Below the pieces are notes generated by a model that worked only from the letters and a program-made list of their open reading frames with translations, ran no database searches and was not told the origin of the DNA. A DNA stretch of 64,000 nt from positions 37,142,501 through 37,206,500 of the forward strand of contig JAZHRO010000013.1 in the NCBI GenBank assembly GCA_037157565.1. Direction: 5' to 3'. This DNA comes from Thalassia testudinum. Lineage: Eukaryota; Streptophyta; Magnoliopsida; Alismatales; Hydrocharitaceae. Of the stretch, positions 42,780 to 54,635 are shown piece after piece. Every line of letters starts with the position of its first letter. Position 1 is the stretch's first letter. A program made the translations under genes and the position numbers.

Positions 42780-44565
42780 TGTTGAACGTGTACGGACCTA
42801 CGCTAACGTGTTTGGTTTTGGAAAACCTGTCGTTGTAGTTCGAAAGCGAAGAATTCGTGTTCAACAAATAAAATTTATACCAAAATTAAAATTCCAGGTC
42901 GAACACAGGGAGGCAGACGTTTGATTTAAAAACTACGCGTTTCTTTTTATTTGTTACAGAATAATTCAATTTAGAACCATCTAATTATTTACAATAAATA
43001 GAAGAGAGAGAAAGAGCAAGAGAGAAAGAGAATATTACACAGAGAAATCAAAATGAGATGTAGAATAAACAAGGAATTTTTGTATTGAAGAGATTGTTCA
43101 TTACAACTAGAAAGCATAAAACAATTACTCTAGAAAGCGATAAATTTACTCTAGAAAGCATTAAAAGAATGGAGAGAGAAATGTCCTCCTCGACGATTGC
43201 TTGGCGGACGAGTAGATTAATCTAGAAAGCAGTAAATCTATACTAGAAAGCGGTAAAAAGAATAGGGAGAGAGAAATCCTCCTCGACGGTTGCTTGGAGG
43301 ACGAGCCGGATGGGACGACACCTGAACGAAGGAGAACGAAGCAGGACGAAGGAGGACGAAGCAGAAGAACGGGAACGAAGCAGCACGCCGTCGTCGTCGC
43401 GGGATCCACTTCCGAAGGGGAACGAAAATTGGACTTTATCTCGCGAGAAGCATCCCGGGTGTGGGACAAGCTTCTCTTGAGCTTTGGAGGGGTAGAGAGG
43501 AGAAAGAAGGGATGAAATTTTCGTATGGAGGGGGTCTCCTTTTATAGTTGCAAGGAGTGGGGGCAAAATGGACATTACAACTTCAAAACAATAAATGAGG
43601 GGTCTTTAGTGATGGATAAAACCGTCGCTAAAGCCCCTAACGTGGGCGTAGCCTCCGCGCCAACGCGCCCCCGCTCGGATGCCCGCGTGCGTAACGCCTA
43701 CGCACGTTCGCAAAGTCTCAGCCTTCCGATCGCGAGATCGGACGGCTTAAGACGCATCTTCGCCCGCTGCGCTGCACGCCCGCCCGCGTGCGATCGCGCG
43801 TTACGCGCGGGCGTCCAATCGCGCGTCGTCCTGACTGAGCGCACGCGGCCGTTGGATCGCGATCGTGCGGTCGATCGGAAGCGCGCCACCGCTCCAAATT
43901 CTGCGTGGCGAGGCTCGAACGCGCGTCCCTGCTTCACGTTAGAGTGCTCGACCAACGCGCTGGGGTCGCATTTGTGTCGAGCGCCTGACTTCAACGCGGG
44001 CGCGTCACAACCGTTGGATCTTAATCCAACGGCAGGGAAAGGTGGATGCGGAGACTGCTGAGGTTGCGTGCGACCGTTTGGGCGGCCGAGATGGCACCAC
44101 GTGGCGGCATCTTGGCCGTCCATCTTCTGGAAATTGTAGATGGTGCCACGGATGTTGGATTGACTCAATTTTTGTGTCGTTGGGCTGCGATCGTCGATCC
44201 GAATTCATCCGTGCGGTCGAATTTGTCATCTGAAGTGCGGATTTACACCATCCTGGCTCTTGATTTTCTAGGGTTCCCCGGTCTCTATCTGATGCTACGG
44301 ATGCCTGATTAGGGCGATCTTGGAGTCGTTGAACTCCAATCGTCGCCCTGATCATATCCATACGGTTGGATCTTTGATCCGAGGCCCCGATAAAATGTTT
44401 GCCCTATCCAAGCACATAAAAGGAGACAATTAACCTCCATTTTATTCAAACTACTCTAAATGCGAGAAGATGCATGTTATGCAATATTTATATCATGAAA
44501 TGCATTCCTATGCTTAAGAACATGCATAAATAGACATTTTAAGTAGTGTAAATGTGTTTACATCA
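42780..44565 (-). mobile_element. Solo Tat-type LTR in Tek-I 3' LTR (1786 bp)
   Basis: TGTTGAACG ... TACATCA between CTGAC duplications. It is the complete counterpart of LTR D1 in the opposite orientation and defines the full LTR length of this family. It includes GGTCGAACACAGGGAG (about 42898), the CTCGTCC/GACGAGG leader repeats, TATA on minus near 43546 and the hairpin at about 43599-43637. The long plus-strand frame at 43525-44061 is GC-rich LTR, not a gene. Confidence 0.95.
43599..43637. repeat. Hairpin in solo Tat LTR
   Basis: GGGGTCTTTAGTGATGG pairs imperfectly with CCGTCGCTAAAGCCCC around ATAAAA. Counterpart of 4537-4574. Confidence 0.65.
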
Positions 44566-46065
44566 CTGACAGACGTAACGGTGACAACGGCACGCGCGAT
44601 AAGCGCAGGGTAGCTACCCCACACTGGCACGCGGTCAGTCGTTTTCGTTAACGGGTGCGCTCAAAACACAGCACGGAACCAGTATAGGGCAGAGCCCTCT
44701 CAGTAACAGGGGTCCAACCCCTCCACAGTCCGCGCACCCTCGCCTAACTACCCTGGTTTACCCAGTGGGCCTAACAAGTCGGTGTAGGAGGCTAGCAGAA
44801 CCCCGGGACCCGTGGGGTAGCTAGTGCTCCCCCTACACTAGTAGCTCTCCTCGGTACAGCGTACGCGAGGGCCAGCAAGTCGGTGTACAGTGGCCAAACC
44901 CACCCTGGTCTCAACCTGAGGGCGACAAGCTCCCCTCTACACTAAGAGGTAATGTGTGCTCTCGTTGGTACCACGTACCCAAGAGACAACACACTTCCAC
45001 GTTTCACTTTCTCAGTTCCATTCTATTCTCTTTCCAGGAGTTCTACTCCTAATTCCCCATAGGGTTCGTATTCTTTTTGTTTGGCCATTGTAGGTTTCAC
45101 TGTTCCAGTTTTACGTTCATACAACCCATATTCTCAATCATATTTATTCATTCATAATAGGCAGCTATTAATTTACAGGTAGCTATTAATTCCTTTCCAC
45201 TTTTCCAAGACTGCAATATTTATATATTCCACTAGTTTTCCAGTCCTAGGATTCATGCCGTACCCTAGGTTCTGTCATTCAAGTTAGTTTTCCAGTCCTA
45301 GGATTCATGCAATACCCTAGGATCTATCATTCAATCTAGTTTCTCAGTCCTAGGATTCATGCAATGCCCTAGACTCTATTAATTGTTCCATAATTGTAAC
45401 AAATTATGCTAAATAATTTAGAAGCCACTCTACCAGCTACAACGGGAGTACTGGGGGCGTGGTCGGTAATCCCGCGCGCCTCCGCAACTCCCAAGACTGC
45501 AATGGAATGAGGTCCTAACACAAGGATCAAACACAAGGAGTTTCTCAGAACGGGATACAATTACTGTAAACGGGTAGAGGATTTTATTCTAAAAAGAACG
45601 CAACTCGAAACGCGAAAAACGAACTCCGAACGGGCCCTAAACGGGTCAAAAACGACGAAACTGTCCAAAATCAAACGTCTGGAAGAGGTTCCAGACGTCT
45701 TAAAAGGTGGGTCAGATTGTACCTTAGCTCTGCGTAGCCCTTCAAACATCCAGAAGCCTGCAGGGGCATCTGGCTTAGTTCCAAGACGTCCGATTGTCAC
45801 CCTGGACGTCCGGAAGTCCTCTCCGTCGTCTGGCACTATGGCCAGACGTCTGATTTACGTGGGATGGCGAGCCCTCGTGCCCTCCCGAGCGGAACCCGCG
45901 CACACACAATCCTGCTCTCAGCACGACGAACCGCAGACGAAGTCGCGGCGGATGGCTGCATGGCCGTACTCGCGAAGAAGGAAGAAGATAGAAATATCTT
46001 ACCTGTCAGACGTCTGGACAGTCCTCCAGACGTCTTCACCGTCGTCTGGTCGTAAGCCCAGATGT

Positions 46066-46093
46066 CTGGTTCTGGAAAATTTTCCAGAACCAG
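46066..46093 (-). repeat. Leader hairpin, Tek-I 3' LTR
   Basis: CTGGTTCTGGAAAA and TTTTCCAGAACCAG are perfectly complementary. Relative to Tek-A, two positions have changed in both arms together. Confidence 0.88.
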
Positions 46094-46374
46094 AGTCCGA
46101 CTCACTCTCCGCCCGCGACGCACGGCCGCGCCGTGCCCCGTCTGCCTGCTGCCCGAGCTGCAGCAGCCCCTCCGCGACACCCCACGCCGGCCGGCTCTAG
46201 CTGCCCCGGCAAGCTCTAACCCTCGCGGTCAAGCTTCCCCCTTCCGCTCGCAACCCTCCTTCCCGCACTCTCACCGCGGGCGCTGTTGCCGCCGCTCCCT
46301 CGCTCGCTCACGCTCTCGCACTGGCAGGGAGAAGGAGAAGAGAAAGGCGGAGGAGATGAGGGAGAGGGCGAGGG

Positions 46375-46388
46375 GGCCTTATAAGGCC
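46375..46388 (-). promoter_or_regulatory. Palindromic TATA box of Tek-I LTR
   Basis: GGCCTTATAAGGCC, a 14-base perfect palindrome at the position of the LTR promoter. The 5' LTR copy (about 57135) reads GGCCTTATAAGGTC. Confidence 0.6.
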
Positions 46389-46699
46389 ACGCGGGGAGAG
46401 AGAGAAGAGAGCTGCGCGCCTGCAGGAGGAGAGAGAGAAAAAGGAGGAATGAGAGCGGCAGGTGCAGTCTGCGCGCGCAAGCGCACAGACGCAACCCCGT
46501 ACGCCGCAAAAATTTATTACCAGACGTCTGGGAAGGGTTCCAGACGTCTGGTCAGATGTCTGGGCCACTTCCCAGACGTCTTAAAACCCGTCTGATGCCA
46601 CGTTCGTAACAATATAACAAACTCAAAGGAAGTTTCGACCCCGAAACTTGTGCTAACAAGGGTGCGGGAAAGAACATATATAAACATAACAAACTCAAA

Positions 46700-47655
46700 G
46701 AGGACGGAAGCCGGTCCGAAAAGATGTACCCGCAAAGAGCACCGAGTACCACTCCCGCATTGCCTCCTCAGGCTCCCAGGTAGCCTCCTCGTACCGCTGG
46801 CTCCTCCACAAAACCTTCACCAGGGGTACTTGCTTTCGTCTCAAACTGCGGACGGCTCAATCAAGAATCTGTACTGGCCGCTCGGGGTAGGTCAGGTCGT
46901 TGCCCATCTAGACACTCTCGTGACTCAGGACGTGACTGGGATCGGCAACGTACTTCCTGAGGTTGGACACGTGAAACACGTCGTGCACACCAGAAAGCTG
47001 AGGAGGGAGGGCAAGTCTGTAAGCAACGGGTCCGACCCGCTCCAGGACCTCAAAGGGCCCCACGAACCTCGGTGCGAGCTTCCCTCACCCCAAACCGCTG
47101 TAGGCCCTTCATGGGCGAAACACGAAGGAAGACGTGGTCCCCAACCTCAAACTGCACCTCTCTGCGTCCCCGATCCGCGTAGCTCTTCTACCTGCTCCTG
47201 ACAGTGCGGAGTCGTCTGTGGATCTGCTCGACTACCTCCTGACTCTGCTGGATCAACCTGGGGCCAACCTCCCACTTGGTCCCCACCTCAACCCAACTCA
47301 AGGGTGCCGTACACCTCCGTCCGTACAGAGCCTCGTAGGGAGCCATGCCGATGCTCGAGTGATAACTGTTGTATGCAAACTCCGCCAAGGGCAGGTGCTC
47401 CTCCCAAGAGCCCCTCCAGTCCAGTACACAGGCACGCAAAAGGTCCTCAAGTGTCTGTATCGTGCACTCAAACTGTCCGTCCGTCTGGGGGTGGTAAGCT
47501 GTACTGAATCTCAACCGCGTCCCCAGGGCCTGCTGAAACTCAGCCCAAAACTGGGACATAAAGCGGGTATCCCGGTCGGATACGATCTCCCGCGGAACTC
47601 CGTGTAGTCGTACCACGTCGCGGAAATACCTGTCTGCCAACTGTGCTGGTCCCAA
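46700..47655 (-). pseudogene. pol: Integrase core, C-terminus and tail of Tek-I
   Basis: The open part 47188-47655 has LADRYFRDVVRLHGVPREIV, SDRDTRF, AYHPQTDGQFECTIQTLEDL with the catalytic Glu, and AEFAYNSYHSSIGMAPYEAL. A stop or frameshift follows, then the GPF-type end and the VGNDLTYPERPVQ/LWRSQRYEEAT-type tail down to about 46720. The integrase N-terminal part lies across the Sirevirus J insertion and is partly deleted. Confidence 0.85.
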
Positions 47656-47894
47656 AGTAACTCAGATCGGCAAGAATCGTGCCATCTTCGTCAGTCTATC
47701 CACAATTACCCATACTGCGTCGTGTCCTCGCTGGGTAACAGGTAAACCCACCACCAAGTCCATGGTGATGCTCTCCCACTTCCACTCTGGCACTGGAAGC
47801 AGCTATAGCGGCCCTACAGGCCTCTGATGCTCGGCCTTCACCTGCTGGCACACTAAGCACTGCTGCACGAATTTACCCACATCTCACTTCATCC
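47656..47894 (-). pseudogene. pol: Integrase zinc/core N-terminal part of Tek-I
   Basis: In element sense [20 protein letters not shown] and the segment with the first catalytic Asp ([17 protein letters not shown]) are readable with stops. The sequence ends abruptly at the J LTR; about 245 bases that Tek-A has next (13201-13446) are absent from the other side. Confidence 0.7.
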
Positions 47895-49615
47895 TGTTGG
47901 TGCTAAAGCACCACGATCATTTGTTTTGATGATAACAAAACACGTGTTATTTAACATTTGCAATTTGAGTCCTAGATTTCAGGTCAATTGCAAATGTGGA
48001 CGTGTTTAGACGGAGTTCGAGCTCGCATCCAGGACGGATTGGAGGAGCTTGACGGAAAACAGAGGAGGTTCGCGTGAAGCGAAAGATTGAAGATGGAAGG
48101 AAATGAAGAATAGGATAGATTTCCTTCTTTTGTACTTGTTGTATTTTTCGTTTCTTTTGTTGCTCTTTATTTCCTTAGATATTTCATGTTAAAGAGCCTC
48201 AAAGAACCCTAACAGTAGTCCTAGGAACACCGGCACAACCCTAGGATACTTAGGTTTTCTGTAGAATACTTAGAAAACCAATATAGGGTTCAAACAGCAC
48301 TTCCAGACGTCTAATTCCCAAATCAGACGTCTGATAAAGTATTGTAAGACGCCTGACTGTTGTTTCAGACGTCTGATAACTGTTAGGCTGGACATAGCTA
48401 GTTCTGTCTGATGAAATCAGACGTCCATACCTTAGTCCAGACGTCTTAGAAGACGTCTGATGACTTTGCCAGACGTCCAATTAGTGGACCGTTGGCTGGC
48501 TTAGCAAACAGTCAAGAATATGACCGTTAGAGCCTTATCAGACGTCCTTAGCCATTTCCAGACGTCTGATAAATGACCGTTTTGCCTCGGCTGACCCAAA
48601 ATCTCTTCTCAGAGATTTTCTAGCCGTTGCAACGTTTGGAAATCAATTCCCACAGTAAAAGTAGGTTTCCAGACGTCCAGACTTAGTTCCAGACGTCCTG
48701 TATGTCGTCTGATGGACTTGCGTAAAAACCCTGTTTAGATCTGATACAAGTCAGGGAGAGACCCGCCCAAAATCAGACGTCTGACCTTTTAATCAGACGT
48801 CTTATAGTGAACTTCCAGACGTCTGATGCTAGAATTAGACGTCTGATAAGCCTGTCAGAACAATGATTGTTCCTGATTTCGGGCTGATTCACTTGGGCTT
48901 TGCACCCAACGGCTATGGAAGCTTTTCCAAGCCTTCCAAAGCCTTCCTAAGGCCTCTATAAATAGAGGGGAGCCTTTACACACATATACACAACAAGAGA
49001 AACACAAGACACACTTAAGCAACATAGTTCCACTCTCTTGTCCTAGCTAACTCTTGCTCTCCAAGCTCAAGCTCCATTCCCTTGAGAGCATCATACCCTT
49101 CGCGCACCCGCTCTCCCGCCGTTGTCTACGAGAGCGACATTGCGCCGTTGCGTGGCTCACGCACCCGCGTCATCGTCGACTCACTCCTTGCAAAGGGGAG
49201 TTTCCTAAATCCTATAGAAGCTTAGGTTTATTAATTTGTTGGCTCTATAGGTTTGTTGTTTCATTTTATATTTGTATTTTGGTTGGGTATTCGCTTTGCG
49301 AATTCCCGTCTCCTTCGTGGGACAAAATCCTTCTCGTGGAGAGAAGGGGTTGAGGAACGCTACCCTCGTACTTGTAGCGTGGTTGTATTGAGGTTGAATC
49401 ACCCTCGTTTTAAGTGATTCGGTTTAGTGGATTTGATCAACTTGGTTGATCGAAAAATCCTAACTCGAGAGGGTTAGGTGGTGGTTTTCACCCGGTTTGG
49501 GTTTCCACCTAAAAATACTTTGTGTACTTTGTGCGATTGATTTTTGTGAGATTGCTTTATATATTTATTTCCGCATTTTATTACGTCATCCCCTCCTCGT
49601 AGGGAGGAACCTTCA
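47895..49615 (+). mobile_element. 5' LTR of Sirevirus J (1721 bp)
   Basis: TGTTGGTGCTAAAGCACC to AACCTTCA. CAGACGTCTG-rich U3 at 48300-48845, MSA boxes at 48521-48531 (minus) and 48905-48915 (plus), CTATAAATAG at 48956-48965. Confidence 0.93.
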
Positions 49616-49617
49616 GT

Positions 49618-49629
49618 TGGTATCAGAGC
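49618..49629 (+). other. Primer-binding site of Sirevirus J
   Basis: TGGTATCAGAGC, exact initiator tRNA-Met complement, two bases after the LTR. Confidence 0.93.
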
Positions 49630-49670
49630 AGGTTTTCCGCCGACAAGAGTAACATCCGCGGAAAGATCAC

Positions 49671-50834
49671 ATGGAGGGAAGTTGTTCCACAAGCAGGATT
49701 TCCGAGGGGCAGTCCACAACCCGTCCGCCGTTCTTCGACGGGAGCAACTACCCCTACTGGAAGCTGCGGATGAAGACGTGGCTTCAAGCCACCGACTTCA
49801 CAGTCTGGGCCAGGTGCGAGACCCCCTTCGACATCCCAGAGAAACCCGCCAGAGGATACTCGCAGCAGCAGATCCGGGAGCTCTCTCTCAACGCGAAAAT
49901 AATGAACGCGTTGTATTGCGCGCTCAGCCCGGAGGAGTTCAACAGAATCTCGCAATGCGCCACCGCATACGAGATCTGGCACACACTCGAGGTAACTCAT
50001 GAAGGTACCTCTAAGGTAAAAACTTCTAAACTCAATTTACTTTCACAAGAATTTGAGGCTTTTTCTATGAAAACTAACGAAACTTTAAGTGAGATGAACA
50101 CTAGGTTCACTCTCATAGTAAATAACTTGAAAGCTTTAGGGAAGACTTTCATCAAGGGGGAGCTTCAAGGGAAGCTTCTTCGTTCCCTTGGACCGGAATG
50201 GGAACAGAAAGTCACCGCCATCGAAGAGGCGAACGAAATGGAGGAGCTCAACATGGAAGATCTCCTAGGCAATCTGATGGCCTACGAGACTAAGTTGAAG
50301 CAGAAGAAGAAGGATACACCGGAGCCTAAACTAAAGAAGACTCTCGCCTTCAGAGCCGCGTCGGATAGCGAGGTAAGTTCCGACGACGAAGACTTTAGAA
50401 TTTTACTTAAAAATTTTTCCAAGTTTTGTAGGGAATTAAAGAAAGAGAAAAAGGAGAAGAAGGAAAGCCCGAGACGTTGCTACCACTGCAACGGGAAAGG
50501 GCATCTGCGACCAGAATGCCCTCTTCTCAAAAAGGAGAAGAAGAAGGAAAAGGAGAAGAAATCTAAGAAGAAGGCGTTCCAAGCCACTTGGGACGATTCT
50601 AGCTCGGAGGAAGAAGAAGAAAAGACCATAGAAGAAGAAACCGCTTGCTTCGGCTTCGTGGCCAGAGGAAGCGACAGCGAAAGCGAAAGCAACTCAGACA
50701 ACGAGGTAAATCTCGATCTTCAAGAAGCTTTTAATAAACATTTTGAGATTAGTAAATCACTTAGGATAGAAAACAAAAGTATTAAAAAGAACCTTAGTTT
50801 TCTTAGAAATGAAAATGATAGGTTAGAAAAATAA
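49671..50834 (+). pseudogene. gag: Sirevirus Gag of J, with single in-frame stop
   Basis: ATG 42 bases after the primer site. Order: N-terminal motif FDGSNYPYWKLRMKTWLQA (about residues 24-42), UBN2 region to about residue 170 (LLSQEFEAFSMKTNETLSEM, LRSLGPEWEQKVTAIEE), Lys-rich linker, CCHC knuckle CYHCNGKGHLRPEC at about residues 268-281, acidic SSSEEEEE tract, then a coiled coil. It stops at TAA (50832-50834) where Sire-1 has a sense codon. The same frame stays open downstream (50871-51218) through WIPKKKLESCFVGF into Tek-I DNA. Apart from this stop it is the best-preserved Gag in the window and shows what Sire-1 has lost. Confidence 0.9.
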
Positions 50835-51196
50835 CTCAAGGACATAGAAACTAGTCCTAAGGATAATAACATGTTATTAGAAAATCATAACCTCATCAAT
50901 GAAAATAATAAGTTGATTGAGGAAAATGATAGTCTAAAGTTAGAAATTTCTGATTTAAAGACTAAGATGAATACTATAGAAAAAGAAATTGCATGTCTTA
51001 GGGAAAACTCTAACAAACTAATCAATAAAGTAGATGATTTTTATAGCCCTAAGATTGAGAAAGGATCTCCATCAAGGAGACCCGCTAACAGATCCGGATC
51101 CAAGCTCACTTGGATACCGAAGAAAAAATTAGAATCTTGTTTTGTAGGGTTCAGGGATAATTACAACATAAAGGACTGGACCTACAAACTCAAAGC
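50835..51196 (+). pseudogene. gag: Gag C-terminal coiled coil of J after the stop
   Basis: In frame with 49671-50834; matches Sire-1 residues encoded from about 1085 to 1449 (NLINENNKLIEENDSLKLEI and following). It ends at KAG, where Tek-I RNase H-integrase sequence in antisense begins. Confidence 0.85.
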
Positions 51197-51650
51197 CGGT
51201 CTATCAGCTCTGGCCTAATCTGTCGTGTCACAGTCACTGCCCCACAGTGCCCCCGTAACTCTAGGGGTCGCCAACTGCCCACCTCCTCCAAAAGGCTCCA
51301 ACTCTGTAACTGTAAACTGGCCAAGTGTGCGGGCACCTTCCGGTTCAAGGCGTCAGCCACCACGTTGGCCTTTCCCGGGTGGTAGGAAATGCTGCAGTCA
51401 TAGTCCTTCAGGAGCTCCAACCACCGTCTCTGTCTCATGTTGAGCTCCTTCTGATCAAAAAGGTATCTGAGGCTCTTGTGATCCGAGAAAATCTCAAAGG
51501 TCTCACCGTACAAGTAGTGCCTCCAGGTCTTCAGCGCGAAGACAACAGCTGCCAACTCCAGGTCGTGGGTAGGGTAGGTATGCTCATGGGGCTTCAGTTG
51601 CCACGAAGCGTAAGCGACAACGTGACCCCTCTACATGAGCACACCCCCTA
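51197..51650 (-). pseudogene. pol: RNase H of Tek-I
   Basis: [40 protein letters not shown] and [17 protein letters not shown]. The proximal part ([20 protein letters not shown]) precedes it after a stop. The 3' end is cut at the J junction. Confidence 0.85.
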
Positions 51651-52887
51651 ACCCCTGCAAGGAGGCATCCGTGTACACAACGAACCCACCACTACTGTCA
51701 GGGATGGTGAGCATGGGAGCCGAAGTCAACCTCTCCTTCAGCTCCTGAAAACACGCCTCACAGGCGTCTGTCCAAGCGAAGGGCACGTCCTTCCGGGTCA
51801 ACTGTGTCAAAGGACGTGCAATCTGTGAAAAACCCCTGATGAACCGTCTATAGTAGTCTGCCAGTCCCAGGAAACTGCGAATCTCGGTGACTGAACGCGG
51901 TCGCTCCCACCTGAGCACTGCCTCGACCTTGGCTGGGTCCACTGCCAAGCCGTCCCCAAAGATCACATGACCTAAGAAGGTCACCTCTCTCAACCAGAAC
52001 TCGCACTTGCTGTATTTGGCGTACAACCTACGTCGTCTCAGTGTATCCAGAACCATCCGCAAGTGCTGTCCGTGCTGCGTGTGATCTCGAGAATAGATGA
52101 GTACATCATCAATAAATACCACCACGAACTGGTCCAAGTACGGTTTAAACACCTGGTTCATCAAGTCCATGAAAGCAGCGGGGGCATTGGTCAGCCCAAA
52201 CGGCATGACCAAAAACTCGTAGTGTCCGTATCGGGTGCGGAAAGCTGTCTTGGAGACGTCTGTCTCCCTGATCCTCAACTGGTGGTATCCAAACCTCAAG
52301 TCGATCTTGGAGAACACCGTGGCCCCTCGCAACTGGTCAAACAAGTCGTCGATCCTTGGTAGCGGATATCTATTCTTGATGGTGACCCTATTCAGCTATC
52401 GGTAGTCCACACAAAGGCGTAGGGTACCATCCTACTTCACAAACAGTACCGGGGCTCCCCAGGGAGACGCACTGGGCCTCGCAAAGCCCTTCTCTAATAG
52501 GTCCTTCAACTGAGACTTGAGCTCTCGTAGCTCAAGCGGTGCCATCCTGCATGGTGCGGTGGAGATGGGGCTGGTCCCTGGTACTAGTGAGATCTCAAAC
52601 TCGATCTCACGCTCGGGCGGTAGTCCTGGTAACTCGTCTGGGAACACGTCAGGGTACTCTCTAACCACCAGGATGTTCTGGAAGTCTGCCACAGGGCTGG
52701 GCTCTACCACCACACAAGCTAAGAAGCCCTCACACCCCTGGCTCAAAAGTCTCGTCGCCCGAAGTGCCGAAATGCACCTGAAACCTCCGTCCACTGGCTG
52801 TCCGTGAAACTCGGAAGAAGGAAACTCCGGTATGGAGAAGACGATCTTCCTCTCAAAACAGTTCACCAAAGCGTGGTAAGCGGACAA
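51631..52887 (-). pseudogene. pol: Reverse transcriptase of Tek-I
   Basis: The upstream frame 52432-52887 has VVREYPDVFPDELPGLPPER and LLEKGFARPSASPWGAPVLF. Then two stops occur in the [16 protein letters not shown] segment (52345-52431). The downstream frame 51631-52344 has [41 protein letters not shown] (catalytic FIDD), FLGHVI and [16 protein letters not shown], running into the RNase H start ([16 protein letters not shown]). All RT motifs are present. It copies element RNA to cDNA in the family. Confidence 0.92.
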
Positions 52888-53260
52888 TCAGTCCATCCCC
52901 AGAATTACGCCAAAGTCCTCCATCTGTATCATAATCAAGTCAACTGGTAGACTATGTCCCCCGATACTGACCTCGCAACCCGTGTACACCTCCTCAGCTA
53001 CAAACAGCTGACCACTCAGACCTATGATTATGAACGGATTCTCTAACAGCATATAATCCTGGCCCAAACTAACTGCGAAACTGGCTGCGACAAACGAGTG
53101 CATAGCACCGAAATCGAAAAGTGTGTAAACGAGTCTGTCAGAAACTGAAACCATACTTGCCACCACCGATCCCGAAGCTCTAGCATCCCTGTGTGTCAGG
53201 GCGTCGATACGCCCCTCAGCTCTGGGTGCGAACGAAGCAACCACACTCTGCGTCGGACGG
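52860..53260 (-). pseudogene. pol: Aspartic protease of Tek-I
   Basis: LVYTLFDFGAMHSFVAASFA: the catalytic Asp remains but DSGAT has become DFGAM. Then GGHSLPVDLIMIQMEDF and ILGMD followed by a stop where W is expected. The altered loop probably destroys activity. Confidence 0.85.
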
Positions 53261-53289
53261 GTAGGTGCTGGCCGGTACCCTCCTCGTGA

Positions 53290-54467
53290 CTGCTGTCCTC
53301 CTCACGCCTGGGAACCGCGGCCTCCTACGCGCCCTCCAGTGCTCGGCGCAGGAAGTATCTGCTGACCTCCTACCCTAAACGGGCAGTCCCTCCTGATGTG
53401 TCCCGGTTGGCCACACTGGTAGCAGAGGGGAACCCGACTCCCGCCCTCAGTGGGTCCCTACTGTCGGCTGGGCGGGGGTCCGGTGCTATCAACTGGCCCC
53501 TGTCGAGGGACCCCAAAAGCCACTAATGGCCCTGCAAAACGTGACAGCTCTCCTGTGGACGCCACGTGTCTCCTCTCTCGCCGACCCTGTGAAAAGTCTG
53601 GCCGGAAGGGCCTCTTCCGCCAGCCGTCAGTGTCTCGCGCGGACAGGTTGGTCTCCTCGTAGGTCATAGCTGCCTCCACCACCTTCGAAAACGTAGGCAG
53701 CTTCAGGGGTTTGACATACCCTCGAATCGCAGGTCGGAGCCCCTCGGTGAACCTCCAAAGGCGCTCCTCCTCAGTGGCTACCGCTGTCGCTGCAAAATGG
53801 GACAGCTCCAGAAAATGCGTGCGGTACGTGCTCACGGTCATCGTCCCCTGGCAGAGAGTGTGGAACTCTCGCCTCCTCTGGTCCTACCACATCTGGGGAA
53901 AGTACTGCTCGCAGAAGAGGGTGACGAACCGGTCCCAAGTCGGCTCGTCCCTCTCCTATCCCCTGACCGCCCTCCACCACCAGTGTGTCGCACTCTCCAG
54001 TTGGTACGTGGCAAAGGCTACGCGGCACTCCACCAGGGGGAAAAGGGTGTCGAAAACCTTCTCGAGCTACTCGAGCCAGTCCTCTGCCTTGATCAGGTCC
54101 TCATCCCCCTTAAAGGAGGGGGGCTTCAGCTTCCGAAACTGCCCGAAGAGCTCGAAGTGGCGCTGCAGTGGAGATGCTGGCGCACCTCCAGGCAAAGGTG
54201 CCTCGTGCACAGAAGTGTCGGAGGAAGGTGGGGGCGGTGGCAGCCCGTCCCCTCCCCCGTGTCCAGCGCCGCATCCGTCGTGTGGTCCCACAGAGGACTC
54301 CCCTCTGCAACCTCAGGGAGAGGCGCTCGGGGCGGTGGGTGGAGCTCCTCTTGCACAATATCCCGTATCAGCTGGTCCACTGAGGCATCGACAGCAGCAA
54401 GCCCACCTCGCCGATCTCGTCCTCGGCCGCGCCCGCGGCCCACCTCGCTAGTCTCGCGACGAGGCAT
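53290..54467 (-). pseudogene. gag: Gag of Tek-I with intact CCHC
   Basis: ATG at 54467 (MPRRETSEVGRGRGRGRD). A frameshift near 54250 joins to ASPLQRHFELFGQFRKLKPP, then capsid motifs ATYQLESATH, FLELSHFAATAVATEEERLW and RFTEGLRPAIRGYVKPLKLP in frames interrupted by several stops. The nucleocapsid reads CYQCGQPGHIRRDCP (about 53385-53430), the only intact Tekay zinc knuckle here; Tek-A and Tek-E have each lost the first Cys. Confidence 0.87.
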
Positions 54468-54635
54468 CTCCTGCAAGGAGATGCGAAACAAAACAGAAAC
54501 ACGTCAATATGGAACGATATCTAACGAAAAAGTCCAAGAGCTTATGTCAAAAGAAAGGTTGTGGTGGCTACTCTAGTCACAGACACGTGAATTGGTTATT
54601 TTCCAATCAGTTGATTCACTTCTCGGGACGACCTT

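Larger units (their letters stand above)
42112..46611 (-). mobile_element. 3' LTR of Tek-I with nested solo Tat LTR
   Basis: Lower end TGTAACGACCCG, upper end TTCGTAACA. Net length about 2709 after removing the solo LTR and its duplication. It carries the 52-bp repeat (45230-45385), CAGACGTCTG blocks (45675-46070, 46521-46590), a perfect 28-base leader hairpin (46066-46093) and the palindromic TATA GGCCTTATAAGGCC (46375-46388). Confidence 0.92.
47895..51196 (+). mobile_element. 3'-truncated Sirevirus J inside Tek-I integrase
   Basis: Has a 5' LTR (47895-49615), primer site and gag, then stops at 51196, where Tek-I sequence resumes. It has no polypurine array or 3' LTR. Tek-I lacks about 245 bases at the same junction, so one deletion removed the element's 3' half and adjoining host sequence. 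Confidence 0.92.

Noticed and set aside
43525..44061. 178-residue open frame on plus strand
   Set aside because: Lies wholly in the GC-rich U3 of a solo Tat LTR and is antisense to it. The Arg/Ala-rich translation has no recognisable domain, and the homologous LTR D1 does not keep the frame.
53711..54576. 246- and 259-residue plus-strand frames
   Set aside because: Antisense shadows of the Tek-I gag, whose minus-strand reading carries the conserved Gag and CCHC motifs. The same antisense frames occur at 15842-16389 over Tek-A gag.
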